Shown: positions 35,128 through 43,002 of the stretch, one piece after another | How positions within the stretch are numbered: the stretch's first letter is position 1 | Layout of the letters: every line of letters begins with the position of its first letter | Source of the DNA: Mucilaginibacter sp. | Lineage (GTDB): Bacteria; Bacteroidota; Bacteroidia; Sphingobacteriales; Sphingobacteriaceae | Assembly (NCBI GenBank): GCA_030445275.1 | Contig: JAUCSE010000085.1 | Coordinates: 1 to 46,135 of the forward strand | Direction: 5' to 3' | Length of the DNA: 46,135 nt | The notes under the pieces: model-generated | The model's input: only the letters and a program-made list of their open reading frames with translations | What the model was told of the DNA's origin: nothing | The model's database searches: none | Translations under genes and position numbers: made by a program

Positions 35128-38100
35128 TTAAAAAGTTAAGTCTAAACCCATACCGTAGAAAACGGGTACCGGATATCCTCTCGGACTATTGGCCCCCACT
35201 GTGTTGTCCAGGTTATTTCCAAATTCTGTCCCTTCAGGATCGGTAAACTTTAATGGTGATACCGTCAATATGTTCTGGGCAGTAAAGTATATTCTTGCTT
35301 TTTGTATGCTTAGTTTTGATAAAAAGGCTGAAGGGAAACTATATCCTATCTGCACATTTTTCAATCTTCCGTAAGCAGCATTAAACAGGTACATATCTGA
35401 TCCGGTACGGTAGTTATTATTGTTGGCAACGGTTCCATTTTCGGCCAGACGGGGATATTTGGCTCCGGTATTTTGAGGAGTCCAGAAATCGCTACTGCTG
35501 TCATATACCGTACCTCCGTAGTTACTAAAGTGGTAAGGTTCAATCAACTCCCCTCTTATCAGCGCTGATCTTTTTAACACGCCTTGTATAAATATCGTCA
35601 GATCAAAACCTTTATAAGAAGCGTTGTAATTAATACCAAACGTATACCTTGGGAATGGGTCGCCTAATATAAACTTGTCCTGCGCATCAATTTTACCATC
35701 ATTGTTTTTATCAACAAATTTCCAGTCGCCCGGGGCTAAGCCTGATACATCAATACCTGTAAAATGTGGATAGGTATTAACTTCTTGCTGTGATTGATAC
35801 AATCCATTGGTTTTATAACCCTGATAAACCGTTATTGGATAACCTACCCTGCGAACAAACTCAAATTCTTCTCTTTGAAACACATTCTCTGTTTGCCCGT
35901 AGCTAAATGCCAGCAGTTTGCTTTTAGCATCAGCCATGCTAAATGTGATATTTTGAGAATAGGTGCCCCTGGTGGAGTAGGTTATTTTAACCTCCCAGCC
36001 CCTGTCCTGTACCTTGGAAACGTTGTATGAAGGGAAACCAGATCCGAAGAATGTTGGAACATCTTGTCTTGATGCCAGAATATCCCTGGTAATCTTATTA
36101 AAATAATCGGCACCAATAGTTAATTTGCCATTGAAGAATATGCCATCGGCACCAATATCAAGCGTTGCTGCCTTTTCCCAGGTAAGATCCGGATTAGCCA
36201 GATTTCGGGTAGCGCCGGCCGTTGAGCTGTTGTTAAAAGCATAAACATTCGCATTTGTATTAAAGGAAGAGGTAAACTGGTAAGGATTAACATTTTGGCT
36301 TCCCAATATACCATAGTTTGCTCTCAATCTAACATCGCCTACTTTTTCTTTAAAGTTGCGCATAAAAGTTTCTTCCGTTAAACGCCATGACCCCCCTATG
36401 GAAGGAAAATACCCCCAGCGTTTGTTTTTAGGGAAGTTGGAGGAAGCATCCCCCCTGAAGGTTCCGTCTAAAAAGTATTTATTATCAAAGGAGTAGGATA
36501 CCCGGCTAAAATATGAATTCAGACTAGTTTCGCTGGTATTACTCAGGGAGTTGTAGGAGCCATCATAGGGGTTTCCCGGATCTATTATTGTTCCTGTGGT
36601 TGGAACGCCTAAAAGCGAATCGGTTAATGATTTCCGTACGCCGTTTCCTTGCGAGTTATAGGATTCATTGGCTAATCCCACTAAAACATTTAAATAATGC
36701 TTCCCAAAGTTCTTAGTATACTCGGCGATTAGGTTGGTATTTGTAGCCAGCGACTTCGCATTATAATTGGCGGTTTGCCTGCTGGAATTTGACTCACCTG
36801 TAGGATAGTATTTCAAGTCAACCTGTCTTTGCAATTGCGTATTTGCTTTTACAGTACCGCCAAATACAGCCCGGATTTTGAATGCTGGAGTAATAGCATA
36901 TCCCACATTAAAACTTCCATTTATCTCATCATTGTCTGTGTATTTAAAGCCACCGTTACGTAAAAGATCAAGTGGATTAGAAGTAACAAAGCCAGTAATA
37001 TAACGGCCCTGGGCATCCTGGAAACTATCGGTTAAAGGGGCACGAAGCGCATCGCCTATAACGTCATTAAACGGTTCATTATACTGGATCTTTGCATAAG
37101 TTAAATTCCATGCGGTATTAAATTTACCAAGGGTTGCCGTTTGATTTAAGCGAAAATTAAATCGTCTTAACCCGTAAGTGCCATTAATCAGGCTTTGTTC
37201 TAAATAACTCCGCTGATCAAAATATCCAAAGGACATTAAATAAGTACTGGTTGGTGATCCACCGCTAATGCTCAAATTTTGATTGGTTTGCTGGGCATTG
37301 TGCATAATTGTTTCCAGCCGCCAGTTACCATCGCCTTTTTGTTTAATAGTGGTAAGCTGGTCATCCGTATATTGAGGTGGTTTGCCGGAGTTAGCTAATG
37401 ATATGTTTTTATCGAGCGCGTTATCATAGGCGCTTACCGGATGAAAGGTAAAATGTGGAACCTGGGAGCCATAAATGCCATTATAAACGATATTCGGTTT
37501 AGTGCCCAGCTTTCCCTTTTTTGTTGTCACCAATATGACACCGTTAGCAGAGCGTGAACCATAGATAGCCGCGGAGCCGGCATCTTTTAAAACAGAAATA
37601 TTATCAATATCGCTAGGGTTGAGCGTATTGATATCTCCCCCTATTATTCCGTCAATAACGATCAAGGGGTCATTGTTACCTGTAGTCCCTGTGCCGCGTA
37701 TATTAATGTTGAAAGACCCTCCAGTTGGGCTCCAGCCTTTTTGCTGAATAGTAAGATTGGGAGATTCCCCCTGCAAAGCCTGAATAGCGCCAGTAACAGG
37801 GCGGCCGTCTACTGCCTGTGAACCCGCTACCCTGTCAACCGCGCCGGTTAGCGAAATCTTTTTTGCCGTTCCATAACCTATTACAACAACTTCATTTAAG
37901 CTTTTGTTAGATGGCGTTAGTTTAATAACGATTGATGTACGGCCACCAACGGCAACCTCCAAAGGCTCATAGCCAATATTTGTAAGTACCAGGGTTTCGT
38001 TACCCTGTAAACTAATGGAGAAATTTCCTTTGGCATCAGTAATCGTTGCCTTTTGTGCCCCTTTTACCTTTACAGAAACACCAGGCATCGTTTCGCCTGT

Positions 38101-38298
38101 TGCACTATCAACAACGGTTCCGTTTACAGTTATTGCTATCTTCCCTAAATTGTTTTCAAGAGCAAATACTAACTTGTTCGAAGTAACGCCTGGTGTACTA
38201 GCAATGCTTAAACTGGAGATCAATAAAAAGGCAATGATGCCCATATAAAACTGGGACTTTCTAATTATAGGAATTTGTTTTTGTAAATTATTCTTCAT
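35128..38298 (-). CDS. SusC/RagA family TonB-linked outer-membrane transporter (GH92 locus)
   Basis: The 1056-residue protein has a long N-terminal signal region of about 34 residues. A carboxypeptidase-regulatory-like domain (VNGTVVDSATGETMPGVSVK, about 58-130) is followed by the TonB box-like EVVVIGYGTAKK, the plug (ALQGESPNLTIQQKGWSP ... PLIVIDGIIGG) and the barrel, ending in YGMGLDLTF with a terminal aromatic residue. It imports oligosaccharides with its SusD partner. It is the first gene of the SusCD-GH92 operon. The SusR-like gene upstream reads in the same direction but is 0.65 kb away, so it is a separate unit. Confidence 0.95.
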   Translation of the reverse strand: MKNNLQKQIPIIRKSQFYMGIIAFLLISSLSIASTPGVTSNKLVFALENNLGKIAITVNGTVVDSATGETMPGVSVKVKGAQKATITDAKGNFSISLQGNETLVLTNIGYEPLEVAVGGRTSIVIKLTPSNKSLNEVVVIGYGTAKKISLTGAVDRVAGSQAVDGRPVTGAIQALQGESPNLTIQQKGWSPTGGSFNINIRGTGTTGNNDPLIVIDGIIGGDINTLNPSDIDNISVLKDAGSAAIYGSRSANGVILVTTKKGKLGTKPNIVYNGIYGSQVPHFTFHPVSAYDNALDKNISLANSGKPPQYTDDQLTTIKQKGDGNWRLETIMHNAQQTNQNLSISGGSPTSTYLMSFGYFDQRSYLEQSLINGTYGLRRFNFRLNQTATLGKFNTAWNLTYAKIQYNEPFNDVIGDALRAPLTDSFQDAQGRYITGFVTSNPLDLLRNGGFKYTDNDEINGSFNVGYAITPAFKIRAVFGGTVKANTQLQRQVDLKYYPTGESNSSRQTANYNAKSLATNTNLIAEYTKNFGKHYLNVLVGLANESYNSQGNGVRKSLTDSLLGVPTTGTIIDPGNPYDGSYNSLSNTSETSLNSYFSRVSYSFDNKYFLDGTFRGDASSNFPKNKRWGYFPSIGGSWRLTEETFMRNFKEKVGDVRLRANYGILGSQNVNPYQFTSSFNTNANVYAFNNSSTAGATRNLANPDLTWEKAATLDIGADGIFFNGKLTIGADYFNKITRDILASRQDVPTFFGSGFPSYNVSKVQDRGWEVKITYSTRGTYSQNITFSMADAKSKLLAFSYGQTENVFQREEFEFVRRVGYPITVYQGYKTNGLYQSQQEVNTYPHFTGIDVSGLAPGDWKFVDKNNDGKIDAQDKFILGDPFPRYTFGINYNASYKGFDLTIFIQGVLKRSALIRGELIEPYHFSNYGGTVYDSSSDFWTPQNTGAKYPRLAENGTVANNNNYRTGSDMYLFNAAYGRLKNVQIGYSFPSAFLSKLSIQKARIYFTAQNILTVSPLKFTDPEGTEFGNNLDNTVGANSPRGYPVPVFYGMGLDLTF

Positions 38299-38951
38299 AA
38301 TTGGGTTTTAATTAGACATTAAAAAAATAACAATTGGTTTTCTGGCAGGCTTAGTGTTGCTTCTTTTTACATAGGCTCATTTTTGGGTTTTAATGTGATA
38401 CTGCTAAGTTTTACTATATTATTAGCCGATCATTCAGCGGGTTTCCCCCTGATCATATCGTAAGCATTCGCCATTATTGATCGGCTTATGCAAATGCATC
38501 AAACAATAGTTGTTGCGCGCAGAAGTTGCATAAACTATCAAATGCCATAATACATTGTAATAGTTATGCCCATACACGTTACTACCCGGTCGAATCATTA
38601 TATCCGCCTGGCATTGCACTTCATTTTGTACGCGCAAGCAACCGTCAAAAAATTTAATTATTCTATAATTGGTTTATTGCTGGTATCAACTTATTAATAC
38701 CGCAGCTAAATATTTCAGCTAATAGTTGGTTATATTGAAACACATACAAATGTGGATATAGCGGGGTACAATCAATCCATGTTTTGGGATTATCCGAAAA
38801 AAATCCAACATAGAATTAAATTAAATAACTCATTATCAATAAGTTAATAATCAACAATTGATAAAAAATCTAATAGTTTTTTATCAGTTTTCCTACAGAA
38901 GTGATACTAAGGCCTGGATTGGGGAGAAATAAGATGTAAAATTCGTCAAGG
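38299..38951. other. Long spacer between SusR-like gene and susC
   Basis: This 653-base spacer should contain the susC promoter and leader; I see no strict TAnnTTTG element. Near susC, AGCCGATCA (38424-38432) and TGATCGGCT (38478-38486) form a perfect 9-base inverted pair 45 bases apart, which could be an operator pair or the base of an RNA stem. A 67-codon open frame at 38434-38637 (minus) is not convincing as a gene. At the right end, a hairpin at 38859-38886 probably terminates the SusR-like gene. The rest is AT-rich without recognisable content. Confidence 0.5.
38859..38886 (-). terminator. AT-rich hairpin downstream of the SusR-like gene
   Basis: TGATAAAAAA and TTTTTTATCA pair perfectly over 10 bases with an 8-base loop, 66 bases downstream of the gene's stop. 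The stem has little GC, so it is a weak terminator candidate, but its place and the T/A runs on both sides fit one. Confidence 0.4.
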
Positions 38952-40562
38952 TCAGATGTCATCAACGTCGACAAATTTTATTTCCATGATCATGTTTTCA
39001 AAATCATCACCATGAACGAGTGCTTTTGATTTGATGCGGATCTTGTAAGTATATATGGTACTCACCGCACTCTCTAATATATTAGCGATGGTCTGGTTAT
39101 CTTTTATACCCAGCCTCATCAGCGCAAATATTCGCAAATTGGTATTTAAAACCTCATTATCTTTTGGCCATATCTGGTCTTCAGGCCTCAGTAAAGAATT
39201 AAATGCAGCAATGAAGTTCGGGAATAACTTAAGGAATATGTTATCAAATGTATTAAACAGGGTATGTCTTTCCCGTTTAATATCAATATCATTGGCTAAA
39301 CGCAACAACTCTTCGTAGTTTTTTATTTTTACCTTACGCTCTGTATTTCTTTTGATCTTTTCAAGCTTTAGTATGTATCCCGAAATGACGTTAAAAAAAT
39401 AGCCAATATACTCCTCTTTAATACGGGCATCTTCTAATAGCGTTTTGTTTATACTGTCCAGGTACTTATTTCTCTCCTTGACCAAAGCCTCCCTATGCCT
39501 TACTCTTTTTAACCGGATATAAACAATTAGCGAAATTACCAGCGTGCCTATTATAGCAATACCTAAAATAACGATCAGGTAGGTTAAAATATGGTTCTTT
39601 TGAGTTTCTGAACGAATAAGCTTCTGAGCTGATAAAGTAGTTAAAATGGCTACAATCTCTGCTTTATGCAGCCTGTTGCCGTAATACTGCGCCTGATGCA
39701 GCGCTTCCTGTAAAAGCATCTCTGCATTCTCCAGATCACCATCCTTAAAGTACAGTTTACCAAGCGAAAATATGGCCAGGGTTTGTTTTGTTGATGATCT
39801 GATATCATATATTGCCGCAAGCGTTACCAGCCTTTCTTTCTCAGAACCGCTGGTTAAGTTGCTTAAATCATTGGCAACCATTGCGCGCTGGTGATCTGTA
39901 AGCATATTGCTTTGCAATAATTTAACGTAACACGCTTTTGCCTGGGGGATCTTGCCAGAAATAGTAAACAATTCGGCCGAATATTTATACCTATCATAGG
40001 ATCCAGGTCTGGACAAAAGTATGACTGAGTCCAGCGCCCTTATGGCTTCGGTATGGCTGGAGTGTAAATAGAATTCATCGGTATTGTAAAAGCCCACATC
40101 GGTATATGCTCGTGATTTTAATTCATAATACTTCAATTTAACACTATCATGAAGCATGTTGGTGTGAATTTGATTGATAGATTCAAAGGTTTCCTTGAAC
40201 ATACCACAGGCTAGTTGAATTGCACCCAGTTTTATTACGTTTTCATAATGCTTTGGCAAGTTGTGCATTAAACTACTTAGCTGTATTAGTTTTAGCGTAT
40301 AAACATGTGCCGAATCAAAAACGAAATCTTTGTATTCATCATAAAGTTTGTCGCATAGCGCATACTGATCATGAAGATCACTCTTTGACACAGCGCTCAG
40401 CGTTTCCTTCAGCTTTTCTATACGCCCGTTTTTTTCATTGATATAAAACCTTTTTTTTTGAATTTCAGATTTTAAGACATTTAATAAGCTGTCCGTAGGT
40501 GTTTTGCTTTCTGCCTGAAAGGAGGCCAGCAATAACAATAACACGCACAACAAAATTTTCAT
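38952..40562 (-). CDS. SusR/DUF6377-like membrane-spanning transcriptional regulator
   Basis: The 536-residue protein has a signal peptide (residues 1-19) and a periplasmic helical domain that looks TPR-like (LAIFSLGKLYFKDGDLENAE, LLQEALHQAQYYGNRLHKAE). A transmembrane segment follows (YLIVILGIAIIGTLVISLIV, about 327-346), then a cytoplasmic part beginning with a coiled helix. The cytoplasmic part has EEYIGYFFNVISGYILKLEK and a C-terminal LuxR-like helix-turn-helix region (LRIFALMRLGIKDNQTIANI ... AVSTIYTYKIRIKSKA). This layout matches the DUF6377/SusR type, which senses an oligosaccharide in the periplasm and activates the adjacent susCD operon. It most likely controls the downstream SusCD-GH92 genes. 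The name SusR is by architecture and memory of the family, not by a database search. Confidence 0.8.
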   Translation of the reverse strand: MKILLCVLLLLLASFQAESKTPTDSLLNVLKSEIQKKRFYINEKNGRIEKLKETLSAVSKSDLHDQYALCDKLYDEYKDFVFDSAHVYTLKLIQLSSLMHNLPKHYENVIKLGAIQLACGMFKETFESINQIHTNMLHDSVKLKYYELKSRAYTDVGFYNTDEFYLHSSHTEAIRALDSVILLSRPGSYDRYKYSAELFTISGKIPQAKACYVKLLQSNMLTDHQRAMVANDLSNLTSGSEKERLVTLAAIYDIRSSTKQTLAIFSLGKLYFKDGDLENAEMLLQEALHQAQYYGNRLHKAEIVAILTTLSAQKLIRSETQKNHILTYLIVILGIAIIGTLVISLIVYIRLKRVRHREALVKERNKYLDSINKTLLEDARIKEEYIGYFFNVISGYILKLEKIKRNTERKVKIKNYEELLRLANDIDIKRERHTLFNTFDNIFLKLFPNFIAAFNSLLRPEDQIWPKDNEVLNTNLRIFALMRLGIKDNQTIANILESAVSTIYTYKIRIKSKALVHGDDFENMIMEIKFVDVDDI

Positions 40563-40628
40563 AATTCAACAGCTTACAATTAGCTAAGTTATATTAATAG
40601 ATACATTATAACCAAGCTGAATAAAAAT

Positions 40629-40647
40629 ATCCTGTTATGAACAGGAT
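40629..40647. promoter_or_regulatory. Palindrome upstream of the SusR-like gene
   Basis: ATCCTGTT and AACAGGAT form a perfect 8+8 inverted repeat with a 3-base centre. It could be an operator for the SusR-like gene or a small terminator for the immunity cluster to its right; there is no U-tract, which favours an operator. Confidence 0.35.
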
Positions 40648-40730
40648 CATGTAATTAGTGCGATTTTGTACGCTAGAACCTTTTATACACAACTGAATAA
40701 GCTTATGGCACGGAATAGGGTGACCTATTT

Positions 40731-40817
40731 TTAACAGAATGGTTTGATCTGATTTTCGCCTTGTGGTTTTCCTACAATGCTGTATTCCGGATATTTTTCA
40801 AAAAACTTAGGCAGCAT
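40731..40817 (-). pseudogene. Short fragment resembling the C-terminus of a protein
   Basis: The 28-codon frame reads MLPKFFEKYPEYSIVG and then KPQGENQIKPFC before a TAA. It has protein-like composition and lies 42 bases downstream of the decayed Tdi1-type gene. A stop occurs three codons before the ATG. I do not recognise the family. It may be the remaining tail of another immunity gene or a small intact peptide gene; the fragment reading is a guess. Confidence 0.3.
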
Positions 40818-40859
40818 TACATTTTATTTTTATGGATATAAGTATGCACCTGAACATCT

Positions 40860-41407
40860 TTAAATCTTCCCTGCAACCTGGGTAATAATATCTATATGTT
40901 CAATTAACTTCACAATCTTTAGGTTCTCTAGCTTTTCAGAACCACCCGCAGCTAAAATAGGCTCATAACCAAAACATTCATCATAAGTCGGAACACCTAA
41001 TTTTTCTACAGCTTTTGGATAAGGTTGCCAGTCGAGATTCTTATTTAAAAAACTTTCCTCATTTATATCTTCTAATAAAAAAGTCAAGCTTTGCCTACTG
41101 TTTTAGAAGTGTTTCTCCTGTAGTTTATCAGAATCACATAACCACTTTCATAAGCGATAATATCAGCCATAGCTGTTGTAAAAATTGCAATTGGGGTATT
41201 ATCAATAGTTTCGTAACTATCGGCTAATAATTCGATATAATCATCAGGATTAACAACTTTTATATAACCATTAAGAAAAGCGCCAAAGCCCTAGTTTTTC
41301 CATAGGGTTAAAAACTCCACAGGTAATTGGTTCTCATATTTGGCCATCATATCAGCCGGAATATCTCCTGTTTTTTGAAAATCTTTTAATTCTTCCATTC
41401 GATTCAT
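40860..41407 (-). pseudogene. Decayed GAD-like/DUF1851 (Tdi1-type) immunity gene
   Basis: Starting at 41407 the frame reads MNRMEELKDFQKTGDIPADM and on to LTLWKN, then hits a TAG (41291-41293), and continues in frame as GFGAFLNGYIKVVNPDDY. After NYRRNTSKTVGKA a frameshift near 41081-41100 leads into LTFLLEDINEESFLNKN and FGYEPILAAGGSEKLENLKI, ending at 40860. The joined product matches the neighbouring intact-looking gene: a GAD-like N-terminus and a DUF1851-type C-terminus, the architecture of the type VI immunity protein Tdi1. One nonsense codon and one frameshift make it a pseudogene of about 180 codons. It lies 13 bases after its paralogue, so the two are a tandem duplication. Confidence 0.8.
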
Positions 41408-41420
41408 GAACGAATAAAAA

Positions 41421-41933
41421 TCAATCAATTTGTCCTACGGTTTGACCGATGATGTCTAAATATTCCAATGCTTTCACAATTTTTATATTTGAAACTTTTT
41501 CGCTTCCCCCCAGTACCAGCAAGGGCTCAAAACCATAGCATTCTCCAAAACTTAACGGCCCTTTTTGTGCTTTCGCTTCATAATATATTTCAGCATCGAA
41601 ATAATCCGGATCCTCAATTTCTTCCCTATCCCCAATCAAAATATTCAATAAGGTTGGCCTACCACTGAAGATCACCTTTTTCTGATTTCTGAATAGGAAT
41701 AAGGCATAGCGGTTTCCTTCATCACTTGCCACAGTTCTATTTCCGCTCCCTTCCCAAACCATTAAGTCGCCCATGGCTGTTATAGCAAAAGCGATGGTAG
41801 GTTTCAGATAAATATCGCAATATTTTAGTAATGGGTTATACTCTTCGGGGTTTATAAATTGTAAAAAGCCATCCTCAAATATTCCAAAGCCAAAATTCCA
41901 TATATTTAGGATTTCACAATAGCTTCCAACCAC
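41421..41933 (-). CDS. GAD-like/DUF1851 (Tdi1-type) immunity protein, 5'-truncated
   Basis: The 170-residue product shows the GAD-like pattern FGFGIFEDGFLQFINPEEY near the N-terminus, AITAMGDLMVWEG in the middle, and the DUF1851 end FGECYGFEPLLVLGGSEKVS. This is the layout of Tdi1, the immunity protein against the Tde1 DNase of type VI systems. The first start in frame is GTG at 41933 and a stop lies a few codons upstream. The paralogous pseudogene has about 30 more residues at the N-terminus, so this copy seems to have lost its first helix. It overlaps the upstream gene by 28 bases. It may be an orphan immunity gene that guards against other cells' toxins. Whether it still folds is uncertain. 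Confidence 0.7.
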   Translation of the reverse strand: MVGSYCEILNIWNFGFGIFEDGFLQFINPEEYNPLLKYCDIYLKPTIAFAITAMGDLMVWEGSGNRTVASDEGNRYALFLFRNQKKVIFSGRPTLLNILIGDREEIEDPDYFDAEIYYEAKAQKGPLSFGECYGFEPLLVLGGSEKVSNIKIVKALEYLDIIGQTVGQID

Positions 41934-42994
41934 AAAGGAGTGTATTTATCTTTTCTTTCATATACAACAAAGTCGTCAGCAAATGCTGTTTTATCAACCC
42001 ATTTATCAAAAAAATCAGCTTTTTCATCATAAATAAAATGGTAATGACCTGGATTATTTAAAGAAAAATTAATAATAGTTTGATACCAGGCACCCTCTTC
42101 TGGAAATAGACGATACATTTTATCTCTTAAATCCCCCAATACTTTTAATAGATTAAATTGTTTTCCCAGCAAATAAAAACGAGTCCCTTCAAGCTTTTCA
42201 AATTCAAGATCGGAACTTAATTTATAATACCCCGCGAGTGAGCGATTGTTGGACACATAATATCCTTCAAGCTTAAATTCGACCCAACCTTCTTTATTTA
42301 TTAAGCCTTTAAAAATCTCATCAAGTTGTTGAGTTACAGCATTTATTTCAGTGTTATTGTTTAATAAATTTATTTGCTGACGTTGCGGAATAATTTTATC
42401 ATCTATAGTTGGTATGGATTCCTTATTAATCTGTAATAATTCAAGTTCTTGGGAAAGCTTTAGCCCCTCATCTAAAAACCAATACCAAAACGTTCTATTT
42501 TTTTCAGGATCAATTGCAGTTAAATCACTGCTTCCGTTATTGTACGCTAATGAGGCATAAAAACAAGAGGACCAATTATCGGGTTCATCGTCAAATTCAT
42601 CCACATCTGTGTAAATAACCTGTTTTTTTATAATTTCATAACTGCAAGATACGATTGAATAACCGACATAAATGGCATCATATTTTTCGTCGGACAAACG
42701 GTTATCCATATAAGTATGGAACAACTTGGTACGATTTAATAATACCTCTTTTTCCAACCCACCATTAATATATTCTTTTATCCGTTCAATAAAATCATAA
42801 ATTGATTTATCATTTGGATAATCAGTGGTAAATATTTCTAGAACCTTAAAAGTCGCGTTTAATAACAATCGTAAGGAAATCTCAATATCATTTATAGAAT
42901 TAAATAAATCATTTCGATATTTCCGCTCAAGATGATGAAGCGGATGACTTTCTATCTCTGCCTTGCAATTTTCAATAACTGACTCAATATTCAT
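41906..42994 (-). CDS. Two-domain immunity-like protein (Imm5-like plus DUF600/YezG-like)
   Basis: The 362-residue cytoplasmic protein has no signal peptide or membrane segment. Residues to about 195 are helical, with WSSCFYASLAYNN and RTFWYWFLDEGLKLS, which resembles the end of the Imm5-type immunity fold. Residues from about 220 hold LRDKMYRLFPEEGAWYQTII, then a FIYDEKADF stretch and a C-terminal YTPLWLEAI. This follows the pattern LRxxMY...GxW...YDxxPxF...PxWL of DUF600/YezG-like immunity proteins. It starts 8 bases after the deaminase effector gene, the classical position of the cognate immunity gene. Both domain names rest on motif memory and are tentative; the immunity role follows mainly from position. 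Confidence 0.6.
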   Translation of the reverse strand: MNIESVIENCKAEIESHPLHHLERKYRNDLFNSINDIEISLRLLLNATFKVLEIFTTDYPNDKSIYDFIERIKEYINGGLEKEVLLNRTKLFHTYMDNRLSDEKYDAIYVGYSIVSCSYEIIKKQVIYTDVDEFDDEPDNWSSCFYASLAYNNGSSDLTAIDPEKNRTFWYWFLDEGLKLSQELELLQINKESIPTIDDKIIPQRQQINLLNNNTEINAVTQQLDEIFKGLINKEGWVEFKLEGYYVSNNRSLAGYYKLSSDLEFEKLEGTRFYLLGKQFNLLKVLGDLRDKMYRLFPEEGAWYQTIINFSLNNPGHYHFIYDEKADFFDKWVDKTAFADDFVVYERKDKYTPLWLEAIVKS

Positions 42995-43002
42995 TTTATA
43001 AA

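Larger units (their letters stand above)
40563..40859. other. Spacer between immunity remnants and the SusR-like gene
   Basis: This 297-base stretch holds the promoter of the SusR-like gene. A perfect inverted repeat ATCCTGTT-ATG-AACAGGAT lies at 40629-40647, 67 bases upstream of the start codon, in the right place for an operator. Bases 40731-40817 (minus) contain a 28-codon open frame that reads like the tail of a real protein, described separately. Nothing else is recognisable. Confidence 0.5.

Noticed and set aside
38434..38637. 67-codon minus-strand open frame upstream of susC
   Set aside because: No signal, domain or family resemblance; composition does not look coding and it sits where a promoter/leader is expected.
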